Shown: in pieces, positions 15,619 through 21,882 of the stretch
Position numbering within the stretch: position 1 is the first letter of the stretch
How the letters are laid out: each line of letters starts with the position of its first letter
DNA from: an uncultured Blautia sp.
GTDB lineage: Bacteria > Bacillota > Clostridia > Lachnospirales > Lachnospiraceae
DNA length: 23,773 bases
NCBI GenBank assembly: GCA_900553515.1
Contig: USDN01000043.1
Location: 1-23,773 of the forward strand
Reading direction: 5' to 3'
The notes under the pieces: generated by a model
The model's input: only the letters and a program-made list of their open reading frames with translations
Told to the model about the DNA's origin: nothing
The model's database searches: none
Made by a program: the position numbers and the translations under genes

Positions 15619-15647
15619 TTGCGGGAGGCAGTGAATCTTTGTATAAT
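15619..15647 (+). promoter_or_regulatory. holA promoter
   Basis: -35 TTGCGG at 15619-15624, 17-base spacer, -10 TATAAT at 15642-15647. Start of transcription near 15654, about 30 bases before the holA TTG start. It indicates that holA can be expressed apart from the comEA-comEC operon. Confidence 0.6.
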
Positions 15648-15683
15648 AGAAAAATAAAAAGAAACAGCAAAGGGAGTTTGGAC

Positions 15684-16667
15684 TTGAAAAGCTTACAGGA
15701 AGATTTAAAAACAGGAAATTTTAAAACGGCATATCTTTTATATGGAGAAGAAGCATATCTTAGACAGCAGTATAAGGATAAGTTGCTGAATGCATTAAAT
15801 CCAGATGGAGATACGATGAATTTCAGCCGGTATGAGGGAAAAGGGATCGAGGTAAGAGAGATGATCGATCTCTGTGAAACGATGCCTTTTTTTGCAGATC
15901 ACAGGGTGATCCTTGTGGAAAACTCCGGATTTTTTAAGAATAAATGTGAAGAACTTGCTGATTATATGAAAACGCTTCCTGATTATGTGAGGATGATCTT
16001 TGTAGAGGAAGAAGCAGACAAGAGAAGCCGGATGTATAAAGCAGTGAAAAATATGGGACGGGTAACAGAATTTGCCCGCCAGGATGAAAAATCTCTGATG
16101 CGCTGGGCAGCCGGGATCCTTGGAAGAGAAGGCCGTAAGATTAAAACCTCTGATATGGAACTTTTTCTTATAAAGACCGGTACAGATATGGGAAACATCC
16201 GCATGGAACTGGAAAAACTGATCACTTATACGGAAGGCAGAGATATTGTGACAGCTCAGGATATCGAAGCTGTCTGCACTACACAGACAGCAAATAAGAT
16301 TTTTGATATGGTCCGTGCGGTAACAGAAAAAAATCAGAAGCGTGCACTGGATCTTTATTATGACCTGCTGACGTTGAAGGAGCCTCCTATGAGAATCCTG
16401 TTTCTTCTTGCAAAACAGTTTCATCAGCTTTTTCTTGCAAAAAAAATGGCAGAAGAGGGTGTGGCTCAGCCGGAAATTGCTTCCCGTCTGGGTGTTCCTT
16501 CTTTTGTTGCCAGAAATATAGCAGCCTGTGCACGGTCTTATAGTTCGGAGGAACTTCGCAGAGCAGAAGAGGATTTTGTGGAGGCAGAAGAAGCGGTCAA
16601 GACCGGACGGCTTCAGGATGTGCTCAGTGTGGAACTGCTGATCGTGAAATATAGTTCCGGCAGATAA
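15684..16667 (+). CDS. holA: DNA polymerase III delta subunit HolA
   Basis: Clamp-loader subunit that opens the sliding clamp during replication. 327 residues from the TTG at 15684, the usual size. The opening KSLQEDLKTGNFKTAYLLYGEEAYLRQQYKDKL is the classic HolA N terminus; the AAA+-like domain continues with FFADHRVILVENSGFF, and the C-terminal helical collar includes NKIFDMVRAVTEKNQKRALDLYYDLL and the final RLQDVLSVELLIVKYS. TTG 15684 is chosen because AAAGGGAG (15669-15676) is 7 bases upstream; a TTG at 15639 lies inside the promoter -10 region and cannot be used on that transcript. Position after comEC is conserved in Firmicutes. Confidence 0.93.
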   Translation: MKSLQEDLKTGNFKTAYLLYGEEAYLRQQYKDKLLNALNPDGDTMNFSRYEGKGIEVREMIDLCETMPFFADHRVILVENSGFFKNKCEELADYMKTLPDYVRMIFVEEEADKRSRMYKAVKNMGRVTEFARQDEKSLMRWAAGILGREGRKIKTSDMELFLIKTGTDMGNIRMELEKLITYTEGRDIVTAQDIEAVCTTQTANKIFDMVRAVTEKNQKRALDLYYDLLTLKEPPMRILFLLAKQFHQLFLAKKMAEEGVAQPEIASRLGVPSFVARNIAACARSYSSEELRRAEEDFVEAEEAVKTGRLQDVLSVELLIVKYSSGR

Positions 16668-16717
16668 ATTCCAATGTTTTTTCGTCTTCATGATTTCACA
16701 AAATTATTCTTATCATT

Positions 16718-16737
16718 ACAGGTGTCTTGACACCTGT
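16718..16737 (+). promoter_or_regulatory. NiaR-type operator of the nad operon
   Basis: Perfect palindrome, arms ACAGGTGTC (16718-16726) and GACACCTGT (16729-16737) around TT. It covers the promoter -35. Such a site ahead of nadB, with niaR encoded in the same operon, fits the niacin-responsive repressor NiaR (YrxA), which shuts de novo NAD synthesis when nicotinic acid is present. Assignment is by position, symmetry and regulator presence. Confidence 0.82.
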
Positions 16738-16755
16738 TAAGTCTGGTGGTATACT
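16727..16755 (+). promoter_or_regulatory. nadB-nadC-niaR-nadA promoter
   Basis: -35 TTGACA at 16727-16732, which is part of the palindrome; 17-base spacer; -10 TATACT at 16750-16755. Start of transcription near 16762, leaving a leader of about 27 bases before nadB. Confidence 0.88.
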
Positions 16756-16788
16756 TGCAAAAAAATGTTAAGAATATGAGGAGAAGAC

Positions 16789-18078
16789 ATGAAAGAACGT
16801 TATGACGTGATCGTTGTTGGAACAGGAGCCGCAGGTCTGTACTGCGCCTTAAACCTTCCGGACAGGAAGAAGGTTCTGATGATCACAAAAAAAGAAGCAG
16901 ACCAGTCGGATTCTTTTCTGGCTCAGGGAGGAATCTGCATGCTTCGGGGAGAGGCTGACTACAATGATTATTTTGAGGATACCATGCGTGCCGGCCATTA
17001 TGAAAATAATAAAAAAGCTGTAGATCTGATGATCCGCAGCTCCAACAGTATTATCCGTGATCTTCTTATGAGAAATGTGGATTTTGAGCGAAGCGAGGAA
17101 GGCGACCTTCTGTTTACCAGAGAGGGGGCACATTCCCAGCCCAGAATCCTTTTTCATGAGGATATTACCGGAAAAGAAATCACCTCCAGACTTCTTGAAC
17201 AGGCGCAGAGAAAAGAGAACATTGAAATCTGTGAATATATGACCATGGTGGATCTGATCTCTCAGGATAACATCTGCGGCGGAGTGGTGGTCATGGACGA
17301 ACAGGATGAGATTTACGATGTCCGTGCACCTTATGTAGTCCTGGCCTGTGGAGGGCTTGGCGGGCTTTATAAAAATTCTACCAATTTTCCTCATATTACA
17401 GGAGATGCTCTTGGTATTGCCATGAAACATCAGATCGCTCTGGAGCATCTGGACTACATACAGATCCATCCGACCACACTTTATTCCAAAAAGCCGGGCC
17501 GGAGATTCCTGATCTCGGAATCTGTCCGGGGAGAGGGCGCTCACCTTTGTGACAAAAACGGACAGCGTTTTACCAATGAACTGCAGCCCAGAGATCTTCT
17601 GAGCCAGGCGATCTTTGCACAGATGGAAAAACAGGATACCGAATATGTGTGGGAGGATATGCGCCCGTTAGGTGAGGATACGATCATGAAACATTTTCCA
17701 AACATCTTCAAACGCTGTCTGGAGGAAGGATATGACGTACGAAAGGAACCGATTCCGGTCGTTCCGGCTCAGCACTATTTTATGGGAGGTATCCAGGTGG
17801 ATCTGGGCAGCCGGACTTCCATGGAGGGGCTTTATGCCTGCGGCGAGACAAGCTGCAACGGAGTTCACGGAAAGAACCGGCTGGCAAGCAATTCTCTTCT
17901 GGAATCTCTGGTGTTTGCAAGAAGAGCGGCAGATGATATATTGTTTGGAAAGAAGCCGGAGCCATGCCGCGCAGGAGCGATTGACCGGAAATGCTATGAA
18001 GACCGGGAAGCTCTGATGGCAGGCTATCGGAAAAATGTATTAAATGAAATTGAAAGGATGAAAAACAGTCATGAATGA
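16789..18078 (+). CDS. nadB: L-aspartate oxidase NadB (short form)
   Basis: FAD enzyme that oxidises aspartate to iminoaspartate, first step of de novo NAD synthesis; the product goes directly to NadA. 429 residues. The FAD Rossmann motif VVGTGAAGLYCA is at 9-20, then SDSFLAQGGI, the second FAD-binding strand VVLACGGLGGLYKNSTNFPHITGDALGIAM, the substrate-side HPTTLY and SESVRGEGAHL blocks, and GLYACGETSCNGVHGKNRLASNSLLESLVF near the end. Well-known enzymes of about 510-540 residues have a further C-terminal helical domain; here only a short tail follows the core, as in other clostridial members. Ribosome site GAGGAG before the ATG. Overlaps nadC by 8 bases. Confidence 0.94.
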   Translation: MKERYDVIVVGTGAAGLYCALNLPDRKKVLMITKKEADQSDSFLAQGGICMLRGEADYNDYFEDTMRAGHYENNKKAVDLMIRSSNSIIRDLLMRNVDFERSEEGDLLFTREGAHSQPRILFHEDITGKEITSRLLEQAQRKENIEICEYMTMVDLISQDNICGGVVVMDEQDEIYDVRAPYVVLACGGLGGLYKNSTNFPHITGDALGIAMKHQIALEHLDYIQIHPTTLYSKKPGRRFLISESVRGEGAHLCDKNGQRFTNELQPRDLLSQAIFAQMEKQDTEYVWEDMRPLGEDTIMKHFPNIFKRCLEEGYDVRKEPIPVVPAQHYFMGGIQVDLGSRTSMEGLYACGETSCNGVHGKNRLASNSLLESLVFARRAADDILFGKKPEPCRAGAIDRKCYEDREALMAGYRKNVLNEIERMKNSHE

Positions 18079-18922
18079 GATTACAATGAAAATGCAGGCA
18101 GATGAGCTGATCATGATGGCTCTGAGAGAGGATATTACAAGTGAGGACGTTTCTACCAATGCCGTAATGCCGGAGGCGCAGCAGGGAACCGTAGATCTGA
18201 TCGCCAAGGAGGACGGAGTGATCGCAGGACTTCAGGTTTATGCAAGAGTATTTACCCTTCTTGATGAAAAGACTGAAATCGAATTTTTCTGTAAGGACGG
18301 AGATCAGGTAAGGAACGGGCAGCTTCTGGCAAAGGTGAACGGAGACATTCGTGTACTTCTTTCCGGTGAACGCGTGGCTCTTAACTATCTCCAGAGAATG
18401 AGCGGCATCGCTACTTATACAAGAGAGGTGGCAGGACTTCTGGAGGGCAGCAGCCTGACGCTTCTGGACACAAGAAAAACAACTCCAAACTGTCGTGTAT
18501 TTGAAAAGTATGCAGTCCGTGTAGGCGGAGGCTGTAATCATCGTTATAACCTTTCCGATGGAGTGCTTCTGAAGGATAATCATATCGGAGCTGCCGGAAG
18601 CGTGGCAAAGGCAGTGGCTATGGCAAAGGCATATGCGCCTTTTGTGCGTAAGATTGAGATCGAAGTGGAGTCTCTGGAGCAGGTAAAAGAGGCGGTGGAA
18701 GCAGGTGCAGATATCATCATGCTGGACAATATGACGCCGGAACAGATGAAAGAGGCAGTTGCCCTTATTGACGGAAGAGCAGAGACAGAGTGTTCCGGAA
18801 ATGTGACAAAAGAAAATATCGCAAAGATCCGTGACGTTGGCGTGGACTATGTTTCCAGCGGTGCACTGACTCATTCTGCACCAATCCTTGATATCTCTAT
18901 GAAGAATCTTCATGCAGTCTGA
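18071..18922 (+). CDS. nadC: Nicotinate-nucleotide pyrophosphorylase (carboxylating) NadC
   Basis: Quinolinate phosphoribosyltransferase: turns quinolinate and PRPP into nicotinate mononucleotide, CO2 and PPi. 283 residues, full length. Seen: ERVALNYLQRMSGIAT (100-115), the active-site DTRKTTP (133-139), KYAVRVGGGCNHR (146-158) and LLKDNHI (166-172), and a C-terminal barrel end DYVSSGALTHSAPILDISM. The start overlaps the nadB end, with AAAGGATG about 11 bases upstream, so the two are translated together. The enzyme joins the NadB/NadA product to the common NAD pathway. Confidence 0.97.
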   Translation: MNEITMKMQADELIMMALREDITSEDVSTNAVMPEAQQGTVDLIAKEDGVIAGLQVYARVFTLLDEKTEIEFFCKDGDQVRNGQLLAKVNGDIRVLLSGERVALNYLQRMSGIATYTREVAGLLEGSSLTLLDTRKTTPNCRVFEKYAVRVGGGCNHRYNLSDGVLLKDNHIGAAGSVAKAVAMAKAYAPFVRKIEIEVESLEQVKEAVEAGADIIMLDNMTPEQMKEAVALIDGRAETECSGNVTKENIAKIRDVGVDYVSSGALTHSAPILDISMKNLHAV

Positions 18923-18935
18923 GAGGAGGTATATC

Positions 18936-19481
18936 ATGAACACCTCTGAGAGGAGAAAGGAGATCCTGCGTATCCTTCAGGGAACGGAAACTCCGGTTGC
19001 TGCCAGAGAACTTGCTGCAAGATTCGGTGTAAGCCGTCAGGTGATCGTTCAGGATATGGCGGTGATACGTGCGTCTACGCCGGGTATCCTATCTACGACC
19101 AAGGGATATGCCATACAGCAGGATACCAGTTTTACCAGAGAATTTAAGGTGCGTCACAGACAGGAGCAGGCGGCAGAGGAGCTGAACCTGATCGTAGACT
19201 GCGGCGGCCATGTAAAAAATATCAGTATCAGTCACAGAGTATACGGACGCGTATCTGCAGAAATGGATATCCGGTCCCGTCATGATGTGACAGAGTTTGT
19301 AGAGGCTTTAAACAGCAGTCATTCTACAGTCCTGAGCAATGCTACTTCAGGCTATCATTACCATCTGGTGGAGGCATCCAGCCAGGAACGGCTGGACCTG
19401 ATCGGACAGCAGCTTGAAAAAGCCGGATTCCTGGCGCCTTTGCAGCCCTGGGAGAAGAAAGAAAAAGAGGAGAATCAATGA
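18936..19481 (+). CDS. niaR: NAD biosynthesis transcription repressor NiaR
   Basis: Niacin-responsive repressor of NAD genes. 181 residues: a winged helix-turn-helix (about 1-60: RRKEILRILQ...VAARELAARFGVSRQVIVQDMAVIR), then the 3H domain (about 72-170) named for its conserved histidines; His74, Glu82, His141 and His143 are placed like the metal ligands described for this family. A frame start at 18912 exists inside nadC, but AGGAGGT at 18924-18930 selects 18936. Sitting third in the operon whose promoter carries the palindrome, it very likely represses its own synthesis. It overlaps nadA by 4 bases (ATGA). Confidence 0.92.
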   Translation: MNTSERRKEILRILQGTETPVAARELAARFGVSRQVIVQDMAVIRASTPGILSTTKGYAIQQDTSFTREFKVRHRQEQAAEELNLIVDCGGHVKNISISHRVYGRVSAEMDIRSRHDVTEFVEALNSSHSTVLSNATSGYHYHLVEASSQERLDLIGQQLEKAGFLAPLQPWEKKEKEENQ

Positions 19482-20395
19482 TGAAGATCGCAGAGATACA
19501 GGAGGAGATCCTCCGTCTGAAAAAGGAAAAGAATATCTGTATTCTGGCACATGCCTATCAGGGGCATGAGATCCTGGAGGTTGCAGATTACACAGGTGAT
19601 TCTTATGGATTAAGCGTGCAGGCTTCCAAAAGTGACTGTGACGGCATCCTTATGTGCGGTGTACGTTTTATGGCAGAGACATGTAAGATATTAAGCCCGG
19701 ATAAAAAGGTGTGGCTTCCAAATCCCACAGCAGGCTGCCCTATGGCAGAGCAGCTTACAGTCGATGAGCTGAGAGAATTGAAAAAGCAATATCCCGGCTA
19801 TGCAGTTGTGGCTTATATCAATACGACATCTGAATTGAAAACAGAGTGTGACGTGTGTGTGACTTCTGCTTCTGCAGTGGAGATCTGCCGCCGCCTGGAT
19901 CATGATAAGATCCTTTTTATACCGGATCCAAATCTGGGGCATTTTGTTGCAGAGCAGATTCCGGAAAAGACCTTTGCTTTTTATAACGGAGGATGTCCCC
20001 GTCATGCGGCAGTTACCGGAGCGGAGACAGAAAAAGCGAAAGCTGCCCATCCGGAAGCTCTTCTTCTTGTACATCCCGAGTGTCGTCCGGAGGTTGTGGC
20101 ACATGCGGATTATGTGGGCTCTACCACAGGGATCATGGCCTATGTGGAAAAATCAGAAACAAAAGAATTTATCATTGGGACAGAGAACAGTATTGTAGAG
20201 CATCTGCAGTTTTCCTATCCGGAAAAAAGATTTTATCCTCTTTCCGTAGCTCTGACCTGTATGGATATGAAGGTTACGACACTGATGGATATTTATAACT
20301 GTCTGAAAGGACAGGGAGGAGAAGAGATCCGGCTGCCACAGGATGTTATGGACGGAGCAGAAAAATGTATCAGAAGAATGGTTGAGCTTGGGTGA
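19478..20395 (+). CDS. nadA: Quinolinate synthase NadA
   Basis: [4Fe-4S] enzyme condensing iminoaspartate with dihydroxyacetone phosphate to quinolinate. 305 residues, the short form lacking the C-terminal CxxCxxC of enterobacterial proteins. The three likely cluster ligands are Cys87 (AGCPMA), Cys173 (GGCPRH) and Cys261 (CMDMK), spaced 86 and 88 as in structurally known short NadA. His25 (LAHAYQ), the NTTSELKTECD segment, HPECRPEV and STTGIM are also present. Two ATGs in a row open the gene; the first overlaps the niaR stop. The iron-sulphur cluster makes the step oxygen-sensitive, in keeping with an anaerobe. Last gene of the operon. Confidence 0.96.
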   Translation: MMKIAEIQEEILRLKKEKNICILAHAYQGHEILEVADYTGDSYGLSVQASKSDCDGILMCGVRFMAETCKILSPDKKVWLPNPTAGCPMAEQLTVDELRELKKQYPGYAVVAYINTTSELKTECDVCVTSASAVEICRRLDHDKILFIPDPNLGHFVAEQIPEKTFAFYNGGCPRHAAVTGAETEKAKAAHPEALLLVHPECRPEVVAHADYVGSTTGIMAYVEKSETKEFIIGTENSIVEHLQFSYPEKRFYPLSVALTCMDMKVTTLMDIYNCLKGQGGEEIRLPQDVMDGAEKCIRRMVELG

Positions 20396-20407
20396 TCGAT
20401 AAAACAG

Positions 20408-20446
20408 AAAAAAGACAGTCACATGACGGTTGTGACTGTCTTTTTT
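20408..20446. terminator. Bidirectional terminator between nadA and rpsT
   Basis: Sixteen-base perfect stem: left arm 20408-20423 (AAAAAAGACAGTCACA), seven-base loop, right arm 20431-20446 ending in six Ts. The A and T flanks allow function on both strands, so it can end nadA rightwards and rpsT leftwards. Confidence 0.93.
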
Positions 20447-20469
20447 AATTATAAGCTTATAATTAAAAA
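20442..20469. repeat. 28-bp perfect palindrome next to the terminator
   Basis: Perfectly self-complementary over 28 bases, centred on AAGCTT at 20453-20458 and sharing its first T bases with the terminator tail. With no loop it is a weaker RNA hairpin. It could serve as a second rpsT terminator/3' end structure (read leftwards it ends in AT-rich sequence with a T run) or as a cruciform or binding site. Confidence 0.6.
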
Positions 20470-20484
20470 CAAATTCGTTTTCTA

Positions 20485-20748
20485 TCAGCCGATGTTGTTA
20501 ACGGCTTTTGTCAAACGGGAAACTTTTCTTGCACAGTTGTTTTTGTGGTAAACACCCTTGGATGTTGCTTTGCTGATAGTAGCGATTGCCTCGTTGAGTG
20601 CTACCTGTGCAGCAGCCTTATCGTTGTTCTGAACTGCAGCTTCTACCTTTTTGATGGAAGTTTTAACAGCAGAGCGGATAGACTTGTTTCTCGCAGCTTT
20701 AGTTCTGTTTACTAAAATTCTTTTCTTTGCGGATTTAATGTTAGCCAA
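20485..20748 (-). CDS. rpsT: 30S ribosomal protein S20
   Basis: Small-subunit protein that binds 16S rRNA near the 5' domain. 87 residues, lysine/arginine-rich three-helix bundle; opening ANIKSAKKRILVNRTKAARNKS and the YHKNNCARKVSRLTKAVN ending are typical. The start is TTG at 20748-20746, with GGAGGTG seven bases upstream; there is no ATG alternative. A TTG start for rpsT is also known in Escherichia coli, where it matters for autogenous control, so the weak start may be functional here. Divergent from gpr. Confidence 0.98.
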   Translation of the reverse strand: MANIKSAKKRILVNRTKAARNKSIRSAVKTSIKKVEAAVQNNDKAAAQVALNEAIATISKATSKGVYHKNNCARKVSRLTKAVNNIG

Positions 20749-20780
20749 TGTGATACACCTCCATTTCGAGTTTTTGATGA

Positions 20781-20797
20781 TCTGTTCCAGAAACAGA
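20781..20797 (-). promoter_or_regulatory. Small hairpin in the rpsT leader
   Basis: In the predicted rpsT mRNA leader, arms TCTGTT and AACAGA enclose a five-base loop. It lies between the promoter and the ribosome site and might take part in S20 self-regulation. The structure is small and its role is unproven. Confidence 0.35.
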
Positions 20798-20826
20798 CAC
20801 GGGCGCTTCTGTGAACATGCTTATAT

Positions 20827-20855
20827 ATTTTAGTACACATATCTTTGAATGTCAA
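20827..20855 (-). promoter_or_regulatory. rpsT promoter
   Basis: On the minus strand: consensus -35 TTGACA at 20855-20850, 17-base spacer, -10 TAAAAT at 20832-20827. Start of transcription near 20820, giving a leader of about 70 bases. Confidence 0.75.
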
Positions 20856-20866
20856 TACATAATTCC

Positions 20867-20902
20867 CATAAAAAAGACAAATCCTACATAAAAAGACAAT
20901 CC
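20867..20902 (+). repeat. Imperfect tandem repeat in the gpr leader
   Basis: Two near-copies, 20867-20884 (CATAAAAAAGACAAATCC) and 20887-20902 (CATAAAAAGACAATCC), lie just before the gpr ribosome site. Each starts with CATAAAA, loosely like a forespore sigma -10, but I could not place matching -35 elements at proper spacing. Confidence 0.5.
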
Positions 20903-20914
20903 GGAGGAGAAAAA

Positions 20915-21817
20915 ATGTTGGGTAACAGCAGGATCAGAACGGATCTGGCACTGGAGGCGACAGAAAGCTTTGCTGAAAAGGATACGGAGCTTCGAGGTGT
21001 GGAGATTCATGAAGACTATAATGAAGAAAAGGATATTCGAACAACGATAGTAAAGATTACTACAGAAAACGGGGCAAAGGCAATGGGACGTCCTCAGGGA
21101 AATTATATTACCATAGAAGCTCCTGACCTGTCTGCTTCTGATGAAGATTACCATCGGGAAATATCAGAGGAAATCGCAAAGCATCTTCACAGTCTGATCG
21201 ATCTGGACAGGGAAACATCGGTTCTTGTAGTGGGACTGGGGAATCAGGGGATCACAGCAGACTCTCTGGGGCCACTTGTGATTGATAATCTCCGTATGAC
21301 GCGGCATATCATCCGGGAATACGGGCTGAAAAGTAACGGAAAGGAAATCCTGCATCGGGTCAGCGGGATCATACCCGGGGTAATGGCACAGACGGGAATG
21401 GAAACTTCGGAGATCATTCAGGGGGTTACGGCAGAAACAAAACCAGATGTAGTCATTGCAGTAGATGCTCTGGCTGCCCGCAGTGTTCGAAGGCTGAACC
21501 GGACAGTTCAGATCACAGATACCGGGATTCATCCCGGTTCCGGCGTGGGCAATCACAGAAACGGACTTACAGAAGAGAATCTTCAGGTAAAAGTGATCGG
21601 TATAGGAGTTCCTACGGTAGTAGATGCGGCGACCATCGTCCATGATTCTATGGCGCATCTTCTGGATACTCTGGAAGAACAGGAACAGAAAGAATTTCTG
21701 GAAGAGATGATATCTCCCAATCTATACAGCATGTTTGTTACGCCAAAGGATGTGGATGAGACAGTGAAATATCTGAGTTTTACCATATCAGAAGGGCTGA
21801 ATATGGCATTTTCTTAA
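20915..21817 (+). CDS. gpr: GPR spore endopeptidase (germination protease)
   Basis: Cleaves the small acid-soluble proteins that coat spore DNA, starting their breakdown at germination. 300 residues. The N-terminal SRIRTDLALEA (5-15) marks the propeptide/auto-processing region. The two conserved aspartates are Asp116 (ITADSLGP) and Asp184 (VIAVDALAARS), matching those implicated in Bacillus GPR; GLGN, GMETSEI and GIHPGSGVGNHR are further family blocks. An earlier ATG at 20849 lacks a ribosome site, while GGAGGAG lies five bases before 20915. Made in the forespore in known spore-formers. Followed after 56 bases by spoIIP, a conserved pairing. Confidence 0.96.
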   Translation: MLGNSRIRTDLALEATESFAEKDTELRGVEIHEDYNEEKDIRTTIVKITTENGAKAMGRPQGNYITIEAPDLSASDEDYHREISEEIAKHLHSLIDLDRETSVLVVGLGNQGITADSLGPLVIDNLRMTRHIIREYGLKSNGKEILHRVSGIIPGVMAQTGMETSEIIQGVTAETKPDVVIAVDALAARSVRRLNRTVQITDTGIHPGSGVGNHRNGLTEENLQVKVIGIGVPTVVDAATIVHDSMAHLLDTLEEQEQKEFLEEMISPNLYSMFVTPKDVDETVKYLSFTISEGLNMAFS

Positions 21818-21824
21818 GGTATGG

Positions 21825-21853
21825 TCATAATCATTGTTTTTTTGTCATAGGAT
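21825..21853 (+). promoter_or_regulatory. Candidate sigma-E promoter of spoIIP
   Basis: -35 TCATAAT at 21825-21831, 14-base spacer, -10 CATAGGAT at 21846-21853. These resemble the B. subtilis sigma-E pattern (KMATATT, about 14 bases, CATACAMT) at 6 of 7 and 6 of 8 positions. Transcription would start near 21859-21861, inside the loop of the hairpin below. spoIIP is a mother-cell engulfment gene in known spore-formers, so sigma-E control fits. Confidence 0.5.
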
Positions 21854-21882
21854 ACTTTGAAAGAGGTGATCCTATGACAAAA
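21840..21882 (+). promoter_or_regulatory. Hairpin burying the spoIIP start codon
   Basis: Perfect 14-base inverted repeat: left arm 21840-21853 (TTTTGTCATAGGAT), right arm 21869-21882 (ATCCTATGACAAAA), 15-base loop. The loop holds the ribosome site (AAAGAGGTG) and the right arm contains the spoIIP ATG (21874-21876) and next two codons. On any mRNA coming from gpr the start codon would be base-paired. There is no T run after the right arm, so it is not a terminator. Confidence 0.8.

Noticed and set aside
15575..15640. Terminator after comEC
   Set aside because: No stem with a T run is visible; comEC transcripts may read into holA.
20846..20873. Possible sigma-G promoter for gpr (GAATG ... CATAAAA)
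   Set aside because: Spacing between the elements is 15 bases rather than about 17-18, and the second CATAAAA copy has no proper -35; not strong enough to annotate.
21840..21882. gpr terminator reading of the large hairpin
   Set aside because: The right arm is followed by coding sequence without a T run on either strand, so an intrinsic terminator is not supported.
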